Below are positions 1 to 9,284 of a stretch of DNA of 64,000 nt, one piece after another. Position numbers and translations under genes: made by a program. The DNA comes from Streptomyces sp. TBY4 (GTDB lineage: Bacteria; Actinomycetota; Actinomycetes; Streptomycetales; Streptomycetaceae), in the NCBI RefSeq assembly GCF_024213195.1, contig NZ_JANAVF010000002.1, forward strand, positions 744,001 through 808,000, read 5' to 3'. The notes beneath the pieces are model-generated. The model was not told where the DNA came from and made no database searches. It worked only from the letters and a program-made list of their open reading frames with translations. How positions within the stretch are numbered: position 1 is the first letter of the stretch; every line of letters starts with the position of its first letter.

Positions 1-1056
1 GGATTCGCCGGACTGCTGCTGCGCGCCCTCGTACGGTGGCTGGCCAAGCACGCCCTCAGGACCCGGTGGAGCGGCGACGACATCATCGTCGACGCGCTGC
101 GCACCCTGGCACCGGCGGCGGCCGTCATAGCCGGCGCCGCCGTGGCCGCCTCCATGCTGCCCCTCGGCCCGCACGTCTCCGCCTGGGTGGGCAACTCGCT
201 GACCGTGCTGCTGATCCTGGTGGCCACGGTCGGCGCGGCCCGCGTCGTCGCCGGGCTCGTGCGGTCCCTGGCCCAGGCGCGGACGGGAGTGGCCGGATCG
301 GCCACCATATTCGTCAACATCACCCGGGTCCTGGTGCTCGCGATGGGTCTGCTCATCGCCCTCGAAAGCGTGGGCGTGTCCATCGCGCCCCTGCTCACCG
401 CGCTCGGCGTGGGCGGCCTGGCGGTCGCGCTGGCGCTGCAGGACACCCTCGCCAACCTCTTCGCCGGCGTGCACATCCTCGCCTCGAAGACGGTGCAGCC
501 CGGCGACTACATCCGGCTGACGAGCGGCGAGGAGGGGTACGTCGTCGACATCAACTGGCGCAACACCGTGGTCCGGAACCTCTCCAACAACCTGGTGATC
601 ATCCCCAACGGGCGGCTCGCGCGCACCAACATGACCAACTTCACCCAGCCCGAGCAGCCGTTGACGATCATGGTCCAGGTGGGAGTGGGCTACGAGAGCG
701 ACCTGGAGCACGTCGAGCGGGTGACCATGGAGGTGGTCGACGAGGTGATGGCGGAGGTCAAGGGAGCGGTCCCCGAGCACGAGGCGCTCGTGCGCTTCCA
801 CACCTTCGCGGACTCCAGGATCGACTTCACGGTGATCCTCGGCGTCGGCGAGTTCAGCGACCAGTACCGGATCAAGCACGAGTTCATCAAGCGGCTGCAC
901 AGCCGCTTCCGGGCGGAGGGCATTTCCATCCCCGCCCCCACGCGGACGGTCCAGCTCCACCAGGAGGCCCCCCGGTCCGCGCGGCCCGCCCCCGCCTCGC
1001 CCGTACCGCACCAGCGCGAGGCGCCGGACACGGCCCGCGCGGAACGCGGGCGGTAG
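1..1056 (+). CDS. MscS-family mechanosensitive channel (5' end missing)
   Basis: The frame is open from base 1, so the start lies upstream; the first ATG, at 142, is internal. Visible in order are two hydrophobic helices, then a glycine/alanine-rich pore helix (GVGGLAVALALQDTLANLF) typical of MscS TM3, then the beta domain and the mixed cytoplasmic vestibule domain. A short Pro/Ala/Arg tail follows. MscS proteins are homo-heptameric membrane channels that open under turgor and release solutes on hypo-osmotic shock. The family assignment is firm; substrate and gating are not visible. It stops 73 bp before an EF-hand gene on the same strand. Confidence 0.9.
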   Translation, partial: GFAGLLLRALVRWLAKHALRTRWSGDDIIVDALRTLAPAAAVIAGAAVAASMLPLGPHVSAWVGNSLTVLLILVATVGAARVVAGLVRSLAQARTGVAGSATIFVNITRVLVLAMGLLIALESVGVSIAPLLTALGVGGLAVALALQDTLANLFAGVHILASKTVQPGDYIRLTSGEEGYVVDINWRNTVVRNLSNNLVIIPNGRLARTNMTNFTQPEQPLTIMVQVGVGYESDLEHVERVTMEVVDEVMAEVKGAVPEHEALVRFHTFADSRIDFTVILGVGEFSDQYRIKHEFIKRLHSRFRAEGISIPAPTRTVQLHQEAPRSARPAPASPVPHQREAPDTARAERGR

Positions 1057-1129
1057 CGGGTCATAAGCTGGCGGCCCGGGCGGTCCGCGCCCGGGCGTTC
1101 CAGGACCGGCCCACCGAAAGGCCCGCATC

Positions 1130-1381
1130 ATGAGTGAGAAGGCCCGCAAGCTGTTCGACGCGCTCGACCTGAACAGCGACGGGGTCCTGACCCGGGTTGA
1201 GGTGATAAGGGCCCTGCGCAGCAAGGGCCCCACCCTGGCCGCCCAGGGAGTCCTGCCCCAGTGGGCCGTGGGAGACGTGGACGCCTCCTCGGCCCTCTTC
1301 GACCAGGCGAACGCGGACGGCGACCACGTGCTGACCTTCGAGGAGTTCGAGCGCGTGGTCGACCGCCGCTTCGGCTGGTAG
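1130..1381 (+). CDS. EF-hand calcium-binding protein
   Basis: An 83-residue cytoplasmic protein with two EF-hand loops. The first is canonical (DLNSDGVLTRVE, with ligands at loop positions 1, 3, 5 and 12). The second is NADGDHVLTFEE, with Asn at position 1 and His instead of the usual Gly at position 6. This size and two-hand layout match the calmodulin-like proteins of streptomycetes, which bind Ca2+ and may buffer or sense it. No enzyme domain is present. It follows the MscS gene by 73 bp and converges on the P450 gene, which ends 31 bp away. Confidence 0.88.
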   Translation: MSEKARKLFDALDLNSDGVLTRVEVIRALRSKGPTLAAQGVLPQWAVGDVDASSALFDQANADGDHVLTFEEFERVVDRRFGW

Positions 1382-1411
1382 ACGCTGCGCGGGCCCCGGA
1401 TCAGGGCCGGC

Positions 1412-2650
<1,239 letters not shown>

Positions 2651-2675
2651 GGGGGGTCCTCCGGGAACGCTCGGA

Positions 2676-4070
2676 TCAGTGCCGGGCGGGGGTGAAGGTG
2701 GCGATCCGGCGGTCCGCCGGCGAGTACCCGCTGAGGGTGATGGTCGGGCCGTGCGTGGGCACGGAGGGGTCGGGGAAGTCGGCCGGGATCGGCCGCTGCC
2801 CGTCGGGGCGGCGGTCCACCGTGGTGAAGGGGGGCGGGAACGGCGCCGTGCTCTCGATCTGCTTCTCGTAGAACTGCAGCCAGCGCCCGTTGTCGAAGGT
2901 GACGGCCCCGATCACCCGGCCCTGGTAGCCGTAGACCCCGGTGAACCGGCGCTCGGACCGGGACCCCTGGGTGATCATGATCTCGGTGCCCATGGAGGGC
3001 ACGCCGACGGACTTGATGTTCACGCCGAACTGGGAGGACCAGAACGCCGGCACCCACAGGTGCGGCCGGCGGTCGGTGCTCTCGCTCAGCATGTTGTGGG
3101 CGGCGGTCTCGGCCTGCGCCACCGCGTTGCCCCAGTGCTCCAGCGAGAGGAACTGGTAGCCGAACAGCGCGTGCGGGGAGCGGGCCACGTCGCCCGCCAC
3201 GTAGATGTCGTCGGTGACGATGCCGCGGAGGTCGAAGGCCCGGCAGCCCGCGTCGCAGGCGATGCCGCGGGGCCCCGCGCCGAGTCCGGAGCCGGTCAGC
3301 CACTCGGTGTTGCGCATGGCGCCGAGCGAGACGACCACCACGTCGCATTCCAGCGTGGTGCCGTCGGAGAGGTGCGCGGCCCGCACCCGGCCGGTGGAGT
3401 CGCCCTCCAGGGCGGTCACGGAGATGCCCGTGCGCAGGTCCACGCCGTTCTCCCGGTGGAGTTCGGCGGCCACGGCCCCGATCACCCCGCCCAGGGCGCC
3501 GACCAGGGGGCCGTTGCCGCGTTCGGCGACGGTGACCTCCAGTCCGCGTTCGCGGCACGCCGAGGCGATCTCGGAACCGGTGAAGCCGGCGCCGATGACC
3601 AGGACCCGGCGCGGACCGGCGGCCAGGGCGCGGGCCAGACCCGCCCCGTCCTCGCGGGTGCGCAGGGTGAAGACCCCGTCGAGCTCGCCCTCGGCCTCGT
3701 TCGGCCAGGGCCGGGCCCGGACCCCGGTGGCGATCAGCAGACGGTCGTACGGGACCTCCTCGCCGTCGGCGAGCCTGACCGTACGGGCCGCCATGTCGAG
3801 GCCGGTGGCCGCGACGCCGAGGCGCCATTCGGCGTCGATCTCGCGCCGCCGGGGGAGCAGGGTGCGCTCGGCGTCGGCCTTGCCCAGCAGTACCTGCTTG
3901 GACAGCGGCGGCCGGTCGTACGGCTCGTACGGCTCGTCGCCGATCATGGTCAGGGAGCCCGCGAAGCCCTTCTCCCGCACGACCTCGGCGGCGCGCAGTC
4001 CGGCCAGCGAGGCGCCGACGACCACGATCCGGCCGGAGCGCTTGAGCTGGTCCAGAGCGGTGTCAGCCAT
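2676..4070 (-). CDS. FAD-dependent ferredoxin reductase (P450 partner)
   Basis: A 464-residue NAD(P)H:ferredoxin oxidoreductase of the putidaredoxin-reductase type. The N-terminus carries the FAD Rossmann motif (VVVGASLAGLRAAE), and a second dinucleotide fold (VLVIGAGFTGSEIA) binds NAD(P)H. The conserved TGVRARPWP segment and a C-terminal reductase domain follow. The ATG overlaps the end of the ferredoxin gene by 8 bp, implying translational coupling, and the P450 starts 25 bp downstream. It should pass electrons from NAD(P)H to the adjacent 3Fe-4S ferredoxin and then to the P450. The C-terminus is about 50 residues longer than minimal family members. Confidence 0.92.
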   Translation of the reverse strand: MADTALDQLKRSGRIVVVGASLAGLRAAEVVREKGFAGSLTMIGDEPYEPYDRPPLSKQVLLGKADAERTLLPRRREIDAEWRLGVAATGLDMAARTVRLADGEEVPYDRLLIATGVRARPWPNEAEGELDGVFTLRTREDGAGLARALAAGPRRVLVIGAGFTGSEIASACRERGLEVTVAERGNGPLVGALGGVIGAVAAELHRENGVDLRTGISVTALEGDSTGRVRAAHLSDGTTLECDVVVVSLGAMRNTEWLTGSGLGAGPRGIACDAGCRAFDLRGIVTDDIYVAGDVARSPHALFGYQFLSLEHWGNAVAQAETAAHNMLSESTDRRPHLWVPAFWSSQFGVNIKSVGVPSMGTEIMITQGSRSERRFTGVYGYQGRVIGAVTFDNGRWLQFYEKQIESTAPFPPPFTTVDRRPDGQRPIPADFPDPSVPTHGPTITLSGYSPADRRIATFTPARH

Positions 4071-4332
4071 CGGAGGCCTCCCTCCCGGAGCCGGCGGCCG
4101 CGGCCGCCGGGGTACGGGCTGCGGGGCTGCCCGGCAGGTCCAGATCGTCCACGAGGATCGCCTGTACGGGGCAGGCGGCCGCGGCCTGGGCCACGCGTTC
4201 GCGCTGGGCCTCCTCGGCCTGCGGATCGTAGAGCAGTGCTTCGTCCCCGTGCATCGCGAAGACGTCGGGGGCGAGGAAGGCGCACTGCGCGTATCCCTGG
4301 CACCGGTTGAGATCGACGACGAGCCTCAGCAC
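4063..4332 (-). CDS. 3Fe-4S ferredoxin
   Basis: An 89-residue protein starting at GTG, 5-6 nt after an AAAGGAC ribosome site. An upstream in-frame ATG exists but the extra sequence has no ferredoxin character. Cysteines are arranged as CQGYAQC followed later by CPVQAI, the three-Cys pattern of the 3Fe-4S ferredoxins that serve actinobacterial P450s. The C-terminus is an Ala/Gly-rich tail after the fold. It overlaps the reductase start by 8 bp. Its position and type indicate that it is the electron carrier between the reductase and the P450. Confidence 0.92.
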   Translation of the reverse strand: MLRLVVDLNRCQGYAQCAFLAPDVFAMHGDEALLYDPQAEEAQRERVAQAAAACPVQAILVDDLDLPGSPAARTPAAAAAGSGREASDG

Positions 4333-4400
4333 AGTGTGTCCTTTCGGTGCCCCCCTGGGCTTCCCGCACCAGCCTGCGCGCGGGGGTGCTAAGGGGCGCG

Positions 4401-5087
4401 TCAGGTACCGCCATCGGAGTGGTGTGCGGCCGCCCCCGAGGGGGCGGTCCGGGGCCGGCCACGGACCCGGCCCGAGTTCAGGATGTACAGGCTCACGACC
4501 AGGGCCCAGGCCGGGAAGACCAGCTCGGACCAGGGCAGGGAGGAGCCCGCCACCAGCAGCACCAGGCCGGCGAGGTACCCGGCCATGGCCAGCGGGCGCG
4601 GGAAGGCCCCGAGCCGGCGGCCGATCGTGGAGGTCGCGAACACGAACACGGCGGCCATCCGCATCCCGTACGTGGTCAGCAGGTCGTAGGCGAAGTGGCG
4701 GCCGAACTCCTGGGGCTGATCGGAGCCCAGCACCGTTCCCGCGGCCGCCGCGGCGCCGAAGAGGCTGGCGACGAAGACCAGCCCGCTGCCCAGGAAGACG
4801 GTGGCGACGAACCGGTCCTCGGCCTCGCCGGAGTGCTCCCGCAGCGCGCCCATGAACCACAGGAAGGCGATGCCCGCGAAGGGCACGAGCTCCAGCGCCG
4901 TGGTCACCGCGTCCCGCTGGCCCGGGGTGACCTCGACCTCGGACGCGCCGCCCCCCTCGGGCAGGCCGATCCGGGCCAGCACGATCGCCGCCGCCATGAG
5001 GACGGCGAAGAGGATCCCCGCGAGCCCCGCCGCCCTGGGGGTGCTCAGGCTCGGCCTCGGGGCCGTCTCCGGTGCTTCTGGTCTCAT
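4401..5087 (-). CDS. Multi-pass membrane protein of unknown function
   Basis: A 228-residue protein with about six hydrophobic segments and short loops; the C-terminus is hydrophilic and Arg/Ala-rich. I chose the ATG at 5087 because the 36 residues upstream in frame are Pro/Gly/Arg-rich and lie over the divergent promoter at 5176-5241. It resembles uncharacterised integral membrane proteins of streptomycetes and has no catalytic motif that I can name. It lies 68 bp upstream of the ferredoxin gene on the same strand, so it could be co-transcribed with the P450 set, but a functional link is not shown. Confidence 0.7.
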   Translation of the reverse strand: MRPEAPETAPRPSLSTPRAAGLAGILFAVLMAAAIVLARIGLPEGGGASEVEVTPGQRDAVTTALELVPFAGIAFLWFMGALREHSGEAEDRFVATVFLGSGLVFVASLFGAAAAAGTVLGSDQPQEFGRHFAYDLLTTYGMRMAAVFVFATSTIGRRLGAFPRPLAMAGYLAGLVLLVAGSSLPWSELVFPAWALVVSLYILNSGRVRGRPRTAPSGAAAHHSDGGT

Positions 5088-5175
5088 GCGTCCAGCAAGC
5101 CCGCGGTACGGCCGTGGTGCCAGCGGGGCCGCGCGCCCGGGTGACGTGGGGGCCGGGCCGCCCACCGGGATTCCT

Positions 5176-5241
5176 GTGTAAGAAATTATTGACACGAGGT
5201 ATGGATCCTTTTACCTTCGTGGTGTCAAAGTTCTTTTACAC
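5176..5241 (+). promoter_or_regulatory. Pair of 20-bp operator-like repeats flanking a promoter
   Basis: Two 20-bp elements lie in opposite orientation: GTGTAAGAAATTATTGACAC at 5176-5195 and GTGTCAAAGTTCTTTTACAC at 5222-5241. Each begins GTGT and ends ACAC, and each nearly matches the reverse complement of the other. Their centres are 46 bp apart, about four and a half helical turns. One overlaps the -35 box and the other ends 16 nt before the start codon at 5258. This layout suits a repressor binding both sites, most simply the XRE protein encoded at 5686. Confidence 0.7.
5189..5217 (+). promoter_or_regulatory. Vegetative-type promoter
   Basis: TTGACA at 5189-5194 and TACCTT at 5212-5217 are separated by exactly 17 bp. 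This is one of the clearest sigma-70-like promoters in the window. It reads toward the operon starting at 5258, and its AT-rich context stands out from the flanking DNA. Confidence 0.75.
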
Positions 5242-5257
5242 GGGAGCAGGTGCGGCC

Positions 5258-5689
5258 ATGGCCTTCGAGGAGAAGCGCGCATGGATCATGGGGGTGGTCG
5301 CGGTCATCGGGTACGCGGTCTACCTGGCCCTCGTCCTGGGCCGGTCCGGCGACGGGGTCCCCCTCGTGGAGGTCCCGTACGTCGCGCCGCTGCTCTGGAC
5401 CGTCGGCGGCGCCATCGCCGCCGCGATCCTCCTCGGCATCGCGGCCGCGGCGTCCGCACCCGGAGAGGCCGAGGTCAAGGACCAGCGGGACAAGGAGATC
5501 GGCCGCCTCGGCGAGCACGCCGGGCAGTCCTTCCTCGCCATCGGCGCCGTGACCGCGCTGATCCTGTCCATGGCCGGGGCGGACCGCTTCTGGATCTCGA
5601 ACGCCCTCTACCTGGGCTTCGTCCTCTCGGCGGTGCTCGGTTCGCTGGTCAAGCTCGCCGCCTACCGCACGGGATTCCAGTCGTGGTGA
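5258..5689 (+). CDS. Small four-helix membrane protein (DUF2178-like)
   Basis: A 143-residue protein starting with MAFEEKRAW, with the ATG a few bases after a GGAGCAGG ribosome site; an in-frame ATG at 5201 lies inside the promoter spacer and is unlikely. Four hydrophobic segments are separated by a charged cytoplasmic loop (VKDQRDKEIGRLGEHAG). Proteins of this shape are often encoded directly before a short XRE regulator, as here, where the two genes overlap. The biochemical role is unknown. The pair may form a membrane-signal/regulator unit, which is an inference from gene order only. Confidence 0.8.
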   Translation: MAFEEKRAWIMGVVAVIGYAVYLALVLGRSGDGVPLVEVPYVAPLLWTVGGAIAAAILLGIAAAASAPGEAEVKDQRDKEIGRLGEHAGQSFLAIGAVTALILSMAGADRFWISNALYLGFVLSAVLGSLVKLAAYRTGFQSW

Positions 5690-5925
5690 AGCCGACCGGC
5701 ATCACGAACCGGATCAGGATCCTGCGCTTCGAGGGCGGGGAGATGACCCAGGCGGAGCTGGCGGAACGCATCGGCGTGACCCGCCAGACCGTGATCGCCA
5801 TCGAGAAGGGCCGTTACTCGCCCTCGCTGGAGACGGCGTTCAGGATCGCCCGCGTCTTCGCGGTGCCGCTCGAAGAGGTTTTCCAGTACGCCGACGTTAC
5901 GGACGACGAAGGGGCGGGACCGTGA
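5686..5925 (+). CDS. Short XRE-family helix-turn-helix regulator
   Basis: A 79-residue protein that is almost entirely one Cro/cI-type HTH (TQAELAERIGVTRQTVIAIE), followed by a short acidic tail. Two adjacent GTG codons, at 5683 and 5686, overlap the stop of the preceding membrane-protein gene; I take the second. Such minimal regulators usually act as dimers and repress their own operon. The duplicated GTGT...ACAC elements around the promoter at 5189-5217 are the obvious candidate sites. It ends with a GTGA overlap into the oxidoreductase gene, so the three genes form one operon. Confidence 0.88.
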   Translation: MKPTGITNRIRILRFEGGEMTQAELAERIGVTRQTVIAIEKGRYSPSLETAFRIARVFAVPLEEVFQYADVTDDEGAGP

Positions 5926-6893
5926 AGGCGATCGTGCAGGACAGGTACGGCTCCAGCGAGGTGCTGGAGCTCAGGGACGTCGAAACGCCCCGGCCGGGCG
6001 CCGGAGAGGTGCTCATAGCCGTCCGGGCCGCCGGCCTGGACGCCGGGGTCTGGCACCTCATGAGCGGCAAGCCCTACCTGCTGCGGCTCCTCGGCTACGG
6101 GCTGCGCGCACCCGGCGTGCCCGTACGCGGCCGGGAGGTCTCCGGGCGGGTCGAGGCCGTCGGCGAAGGGGTGAGCGCCTTCCGGGTGGGGGACGAGGTG
6201 TTCGGCATCTGCGAGGGATCCTTCGCGCAGTACGCGACCGCCCGCCAGGACAAGCTGGCGCCGGCGCCCGCCGGAATGCCCCTGGAGACGGCGGCGGCCC
6301 TCCCGATCTCCGGGCTCACCGCCCTCCAGGCACTGCGCGACGCGGGGCGCGTACGGCCCGGGCAGCGGGTCCTGGTCATCGGCGCCGCGGGCGGGGTCGG
6401 CACCTTCGCGGTCCAGCTGGCCAAGGCGTACGGGGCGCACGTCACCGGAGTGTGCAGCACCACCAAGACGGAGCTGGTGCGCGGGCTCGGCGCGGACGAG
6501 GTCATCGACTACACCCTCGAGGAGTTCGCGGACGGCGTCCGCCGCTACGACCTCATCCTCGACACCGCGGGCAACCGCACCCTGTCCCACCTGCGGCGCG
6601 CCCTCACCCCGCGCGGCACGCTCGTGATCGTCGGCGGCGAGGGCGGCGGCCCCTGGCTGGGCGGCATGGGCCGGGTCCTGTGGGCTGCCCTGCTGAACCC
6701 CTTCGTGCGCCACGGCCTCAAGGGGTTCATCTCCGCCGAACGCCAGGCCGACCTGGAGGTCCTGCGGGGGCACGCCGAGGACGGCACCCTGTCGCCGGCC
6801 GTCCACCTCACCTGCCCGCTCGCGGAGGCCCCGGAGGCCATCGACCGGCTCCACCGGGGCGAAGCGCGCGGAAAGATCCTGATCAGGCCCTAG
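5922..6893 (+). CDS. Zinc-free MDR oxidoreductase (quinone oxidoreductase-like)
   Basis: A 323-residue medium-chain dehydrogenase/reductase starting at GTG in a 4-bp overlap with the HTH gene. An N-terminal GroES-like fold (residues ~1-120) is followed by a Rossmann domain with VLVIGAAGGVGTFAVQLAK as the NADPH-binding loop. The cysteine and histidine ligands of the zinc alcohol dehydrogenases are missing, which places it with quinone oxidoreductases and enoyl reductases. It probably reduces an activated C=C or quinone using NADPH in the cytoplasm. Operon context suggests control by the XRE protein. The 3' end overlaps the convergent VanW gene by 11 bp. Confidence 0.87.
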   Translation: MKAIVQDRYGSSEVLELRDVETPRPGAGEVLIAVRAAGLDAGVWHLMSGKPYLLRLLGYGLRAPGVPVRGREVSGRVEAVGEGVSAFRVGDEVFGICEGSFAQYATARQDKLAPAPAGMPLETAAALPISGLTALQALRDAGRVRPGQRVLVIGAAGGVGTFAVQLAKAYGAHVTGVCSTTKTELVRGLGADEVIDYTLEEFADGVRRYDLILDTAGNRTLSHLRRALTPRGTLVIVGGEGGGPWLGGMGRVLWAALLNPFVRHGLKGFISAERQADLEVLRGHAEDGTLSPAVHLTCPLAEAPEAIDRLHRGEARGKILIRP

Positions 6894-7926
6894 GGGGAGC
6901 CGCCGGGGTCGCGGGGGAGCCCGACGGGGTCGCGGGGGAGGCCGATGGAGCCCCGGGGGAGGCCGACGGGGCCCCGGGGGAGGTCGAGGGGGTCGCGGGG
7001 GAGGCCGACGGGGCCCCGGGGGAGCCCGAGGGGGTCGTGCCCGGCGTGGCCGTGGGGGATTCCGGGACGCAGACGATCTCGTCGCGCGGGGTGTAGTGCG
7101 TACGGAACGTCTCGCGGCCGACCTCGTGGCCGGCCCGTACGAAGACGCGGTCGACGGAGACGTCGAACCCCTCCAGCGGGGTCTGCGCCTCGCAGGTGGG
7201 GCCGGCGACGGTGCGCTTCACCGGCGGGGTGACGTTCGTGCGCGGGCCCTTGGTCGCGCGGATCTCGTCGTACTGCTTCGTGCCGAGCAGGGTGACGGTC
7301 ACCGAGGTGGAGGTGGAGGAGGCCCGGACGGTCACGGGGTGCCCCGAGTCGTTCTGCCAGCGCAGGTCGAGGGTGCCCCAGGCGACGGTGGCCTCGCGGC
7401 CCTCCGGGTAGCGCTCGATGTAGAAGGAGTGCGCCCCGTGCTCCACCGGCTTCAGCCCCGCGAAGAACATCGCGTTGTACATGGTCGTCGCGACCGCGGA
7501 GACCCCGCCGCCGGGGGATTTCACGTAGCGGCCGTCGTTGATCATGATGCCGTCGACGAAGCCGTTCTCCACGGTCCGCTCGCCCACCGCCCGGTTGAAG
7601 CTCCAGATGTCGCCCTGCCCGACGACGGCCCCGTTGATCAGTTCCACGGCGCGCGCGATGTTGTGGGTGCGGTAGGGCGCGGCGGGATAGGCGACGGTGA
7701 AGGTGGAGAGGACCTGCTGCCCGGCGGGCGCCTTGACCGGCGCTCCGGCGGCCGCCCCGGCGGTGGCTCCGGCGGTGGCCGAGGGCTCGGCCGTCCGGTC
7801 CGGGGCGGGCCCGGTCGCGGCGGCCGCGGCGCCGGCGAAGACGCCGCCGAAGCCGAGCACGGCGGCCGTACCGGCCGATATCAGGGCGATCCGCGTGGTG
7901 GCGGTACGGCCCGGGGCGCGTCGCAT
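6883..7926 (-). CDS. Secreted VanW-domain protein with Pro/Ser-rich tail
   Basis: A 347-residue protein with an Arg-rich N-terminus and a hydrophobic signal segment (IALISAGTAAVLGFGGVFAG). The VanW core spans residues ~75-240 and includes WSFNRAVGERT and SPGGGVSAVATTMYNA, close to the family's GGGVSQVSTTLYNA signature. The last ~60 residues are tandem Ser-Pro-Ala/Gly repeats, matched by repeated DNA at 6905-7040; they probably span or bind the cell wall. VanW proteins are linked to cell-wall and glycopeptide-resistance contexts, but their reaction is unknown. No van genes are near. The promoter region carries two palindromes. Confidence 0.85.
   Translation of the reverse strand: MRRAPGRTATTRIALISAGTAAVLGFGGVFAGAAAAATGPAPDRTAEPSATAGATAGAAAGAPVKAPAGQQVLSTFTVAYPAAPYRTHNIARAVELINGAVVGQGDIWSFNRAVGERTVENGFVDGIMINDGRYVKSPGGGVSAVATTMYNAMFFAGLKPVEHGAHSFYIERYPEGREATVAWGTLDLRWQNDSGHPVTVRASSTSTSVTVTLLGTKQYDEIRATKGPRTNVTPPVKRTVAGPTCEAQTPLEGFDVSVDRVFVRAGHEVGRETFRTHYTPRDEIVCVPESPTATPGTTPSGSPGAPSASPATPSTSPGAPSASPGAPSASPATPSGSPATPAAPPRA
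6905..7040 (-). repeat. Degenerate G-rich tandem repeats encoding a Ser/Pro/Ala tail
   Basis: Short G-rich units built on gccgacggggccccggggga and close variants repeat through the 3' end of the VanW gene. On the minus strand they encode SPGAPSASPATP-type repeats. The number of copies could vary between strains by slippage. Confidence 0.75.
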
Positions 7927-7941
7927 GTCTCTCCCTGTCGC

Positions 7942-7984
7942 TTCGGAATCCGAACCACACAAGTTTGGTCCAAAACGGACCAAA
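7942..7984 (-). promoter_or_regulatory. Two palindromes upstream of the VanW gene
   Basis: TTCGGAATCCGAA at 7942-7954 is a perfect 13-bp palindrome. At 7964-7984 the arms TTTGGTCC and GGACCAAA flank a 5-nt centre. Both lie 16-58 bp upstream of the ATG at 7926, where a repressor would act. The regulator is not identifiable from the window. Confidence 0.55.
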
Positions 7985-8036
7985 AGGGTGAGAAATGTGC
8001 CGGGTCTCACGCGAGGGCCCACCCCGCCCCGGACCC

Positions 8037-9284
8037 CTACGGGACCGAGCGGATCCGCCGGACCAGCAGCGATCCCGCCAGGGCCAGGGCTCCGGCCAGC
8101 GCGTACAGGGCCGTGTACCCGCCGAGGTGGAGGACGACCGGGGCCGCGATCACCGGGGCCAGCACCTGCGGCAGCGCGTTGGCGATGTTGATCACCCCCA
8201 GGTCCCTGCCCCGGTCCTCCGCGGTCGGCAGCACGTCCGTGAGCAGGGCGAAGTCCACCGCCGTGTACACGCCGAAGCCGAGGCCCAGGATGAGCGAGGC
8301 GACGACCGCGCCGGTCCAGGTCTGCCAGACGGCGAGCAGCAGCGTGGCCGCGGCGATGACCAGGCCCGACCGGATGACGTAGGACTTCCGGCGGCCGCTG
8401 CGGTCCGACCGGATGCCGCCGATCACCACCGTGGCGAGCATGGTGACCGCGTTCAGCGCGGTCAGGATCAGCACGCCGTTGTCCGCGTCGCCCTCGTAGC
8501 GCACGGCGTCGGTGAGGTAGTAGAGCAGGTACATCGTGCTGATCGAGTACGACAGGTTCATCAGGAACCGGGTCAGCAAGGCCCAGCCGAAGTCGGGATG
8601 GCGGCGCGGGTCGATCCAGAAGCCGCCGAGGAAGGTCCGCCAGTGGAAGGCCGGCCGGTCTGATGCGGCGAGCACCGAGTCGCGCCGCATCAGGACGTAC
8701 GGCACGGCTGCCACCACCGTGAAGACGGCGCAGGCCAGGTAGCCGCCGGCGATCCCGCCCGCGATCGTGGCCAGCGCCGTGCCGACCAGGATCCCGATGA
8801 CCTGGGAGACGCCCAGCCAGCCGCCGACCAGGCCGCGCCTGCGGACCGGCACCTGGTCGGGCACGGCCGCGGTGAGTGCGGCGAAGGCGGCGTTCAGGGC
8901 CAGCTGGACCAGGCACCAGCCCGCGATCACGGCCGGGACGCTCTGCGCCAGGGCCAGGACCGCCAGACCGGCCGCCCCGCCCGTCACCCCGGCGACCACC
9001 CAGGGGATCCGGCGGCCCGTCCGCGCCGTCGTCCGGTCGGACAGCGCTCCGAAGACGGGATTGGCGACCATCGAGACGGCCGCCCCCACCCCGGTGACCA
9101 GCGCGAGGGTGGACGCCTTGTGGTCCGGGGAGAGCTGCTCGGCCTGGCGGGCCAGCAGCAGCTGGAGCGGGCCGAACCAGCCGACCCACACCCCGAGGTT
9201 GGCGAGGGACAGCGCGCCCACCCACCGGCCGCCGGGCGGCGTGGTGCCCTCCTCCGCCGCCGCGGCCTGCGGCCCGGCGGTCAT
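8037..9284 (-). CDS. MFS transporter, probably for glycosides
   Basis: A 415-residue major facilitator protein with twelve predicted helices. It shows the loop 2-3 signature region (NPVFGALSDRTTARTGRR) and the equivalent second-half loop (GGIRSDRSGRRKSYV). Its start overlaps the stop of the GH1 beta-glucosidase by 4 bp (ATGA), so the two are translated together. Import of a beta-glucoside followed by cytoplasmic hydrolysis is the simplest role. It is a paralogue of the transporter at 35259-36512: both end in an INIAN-like stretch, a LGGYT stretch and IRSV. Confidence 0.87.
   Translation of the reverse strand: MTAGPQAAAAEEGTTPPGGRWVGALSLANLGVWVGWFGPLQLLLARQAEQLSPDHKASTLALVTGVGAAVSMVANPVFGALSDRTTARTGRRIPWVVAGVTGGAAGLAVLALAQSVPAVIAGWCLVQLALNAAFAALTAAVPDQVPVRRRGLVGGWLGVSQVIGILVGTALATIAGGIAGGYLACAVFTVVAAVPYVLMRRDSVLAASDRPAFHWRTFLGGFWIDPRRHPDFGWALLTRFLMNLSYSISTMYLLYYLTDAVRYEGDADNGVLILTALNAVTMLATVVIGGIRSDRSGRRKSYVIRSGLVIAAATLLLAVWQTWTGAVVASLILGLGFGVYTAVDFALLTDVLPTAEDRGRDLGVINIANALPQVLAPVIAAPVVLHLGGYTALYALAGALALAGSLLVRRIRSVP

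Noticed and set aside
6883..7926. A vancomycin-resistance locus because of the VanW domain.
   Set aside because: No vanHAX, vanS or vanR genes are near, and VanW proteins occur widely without resistance.
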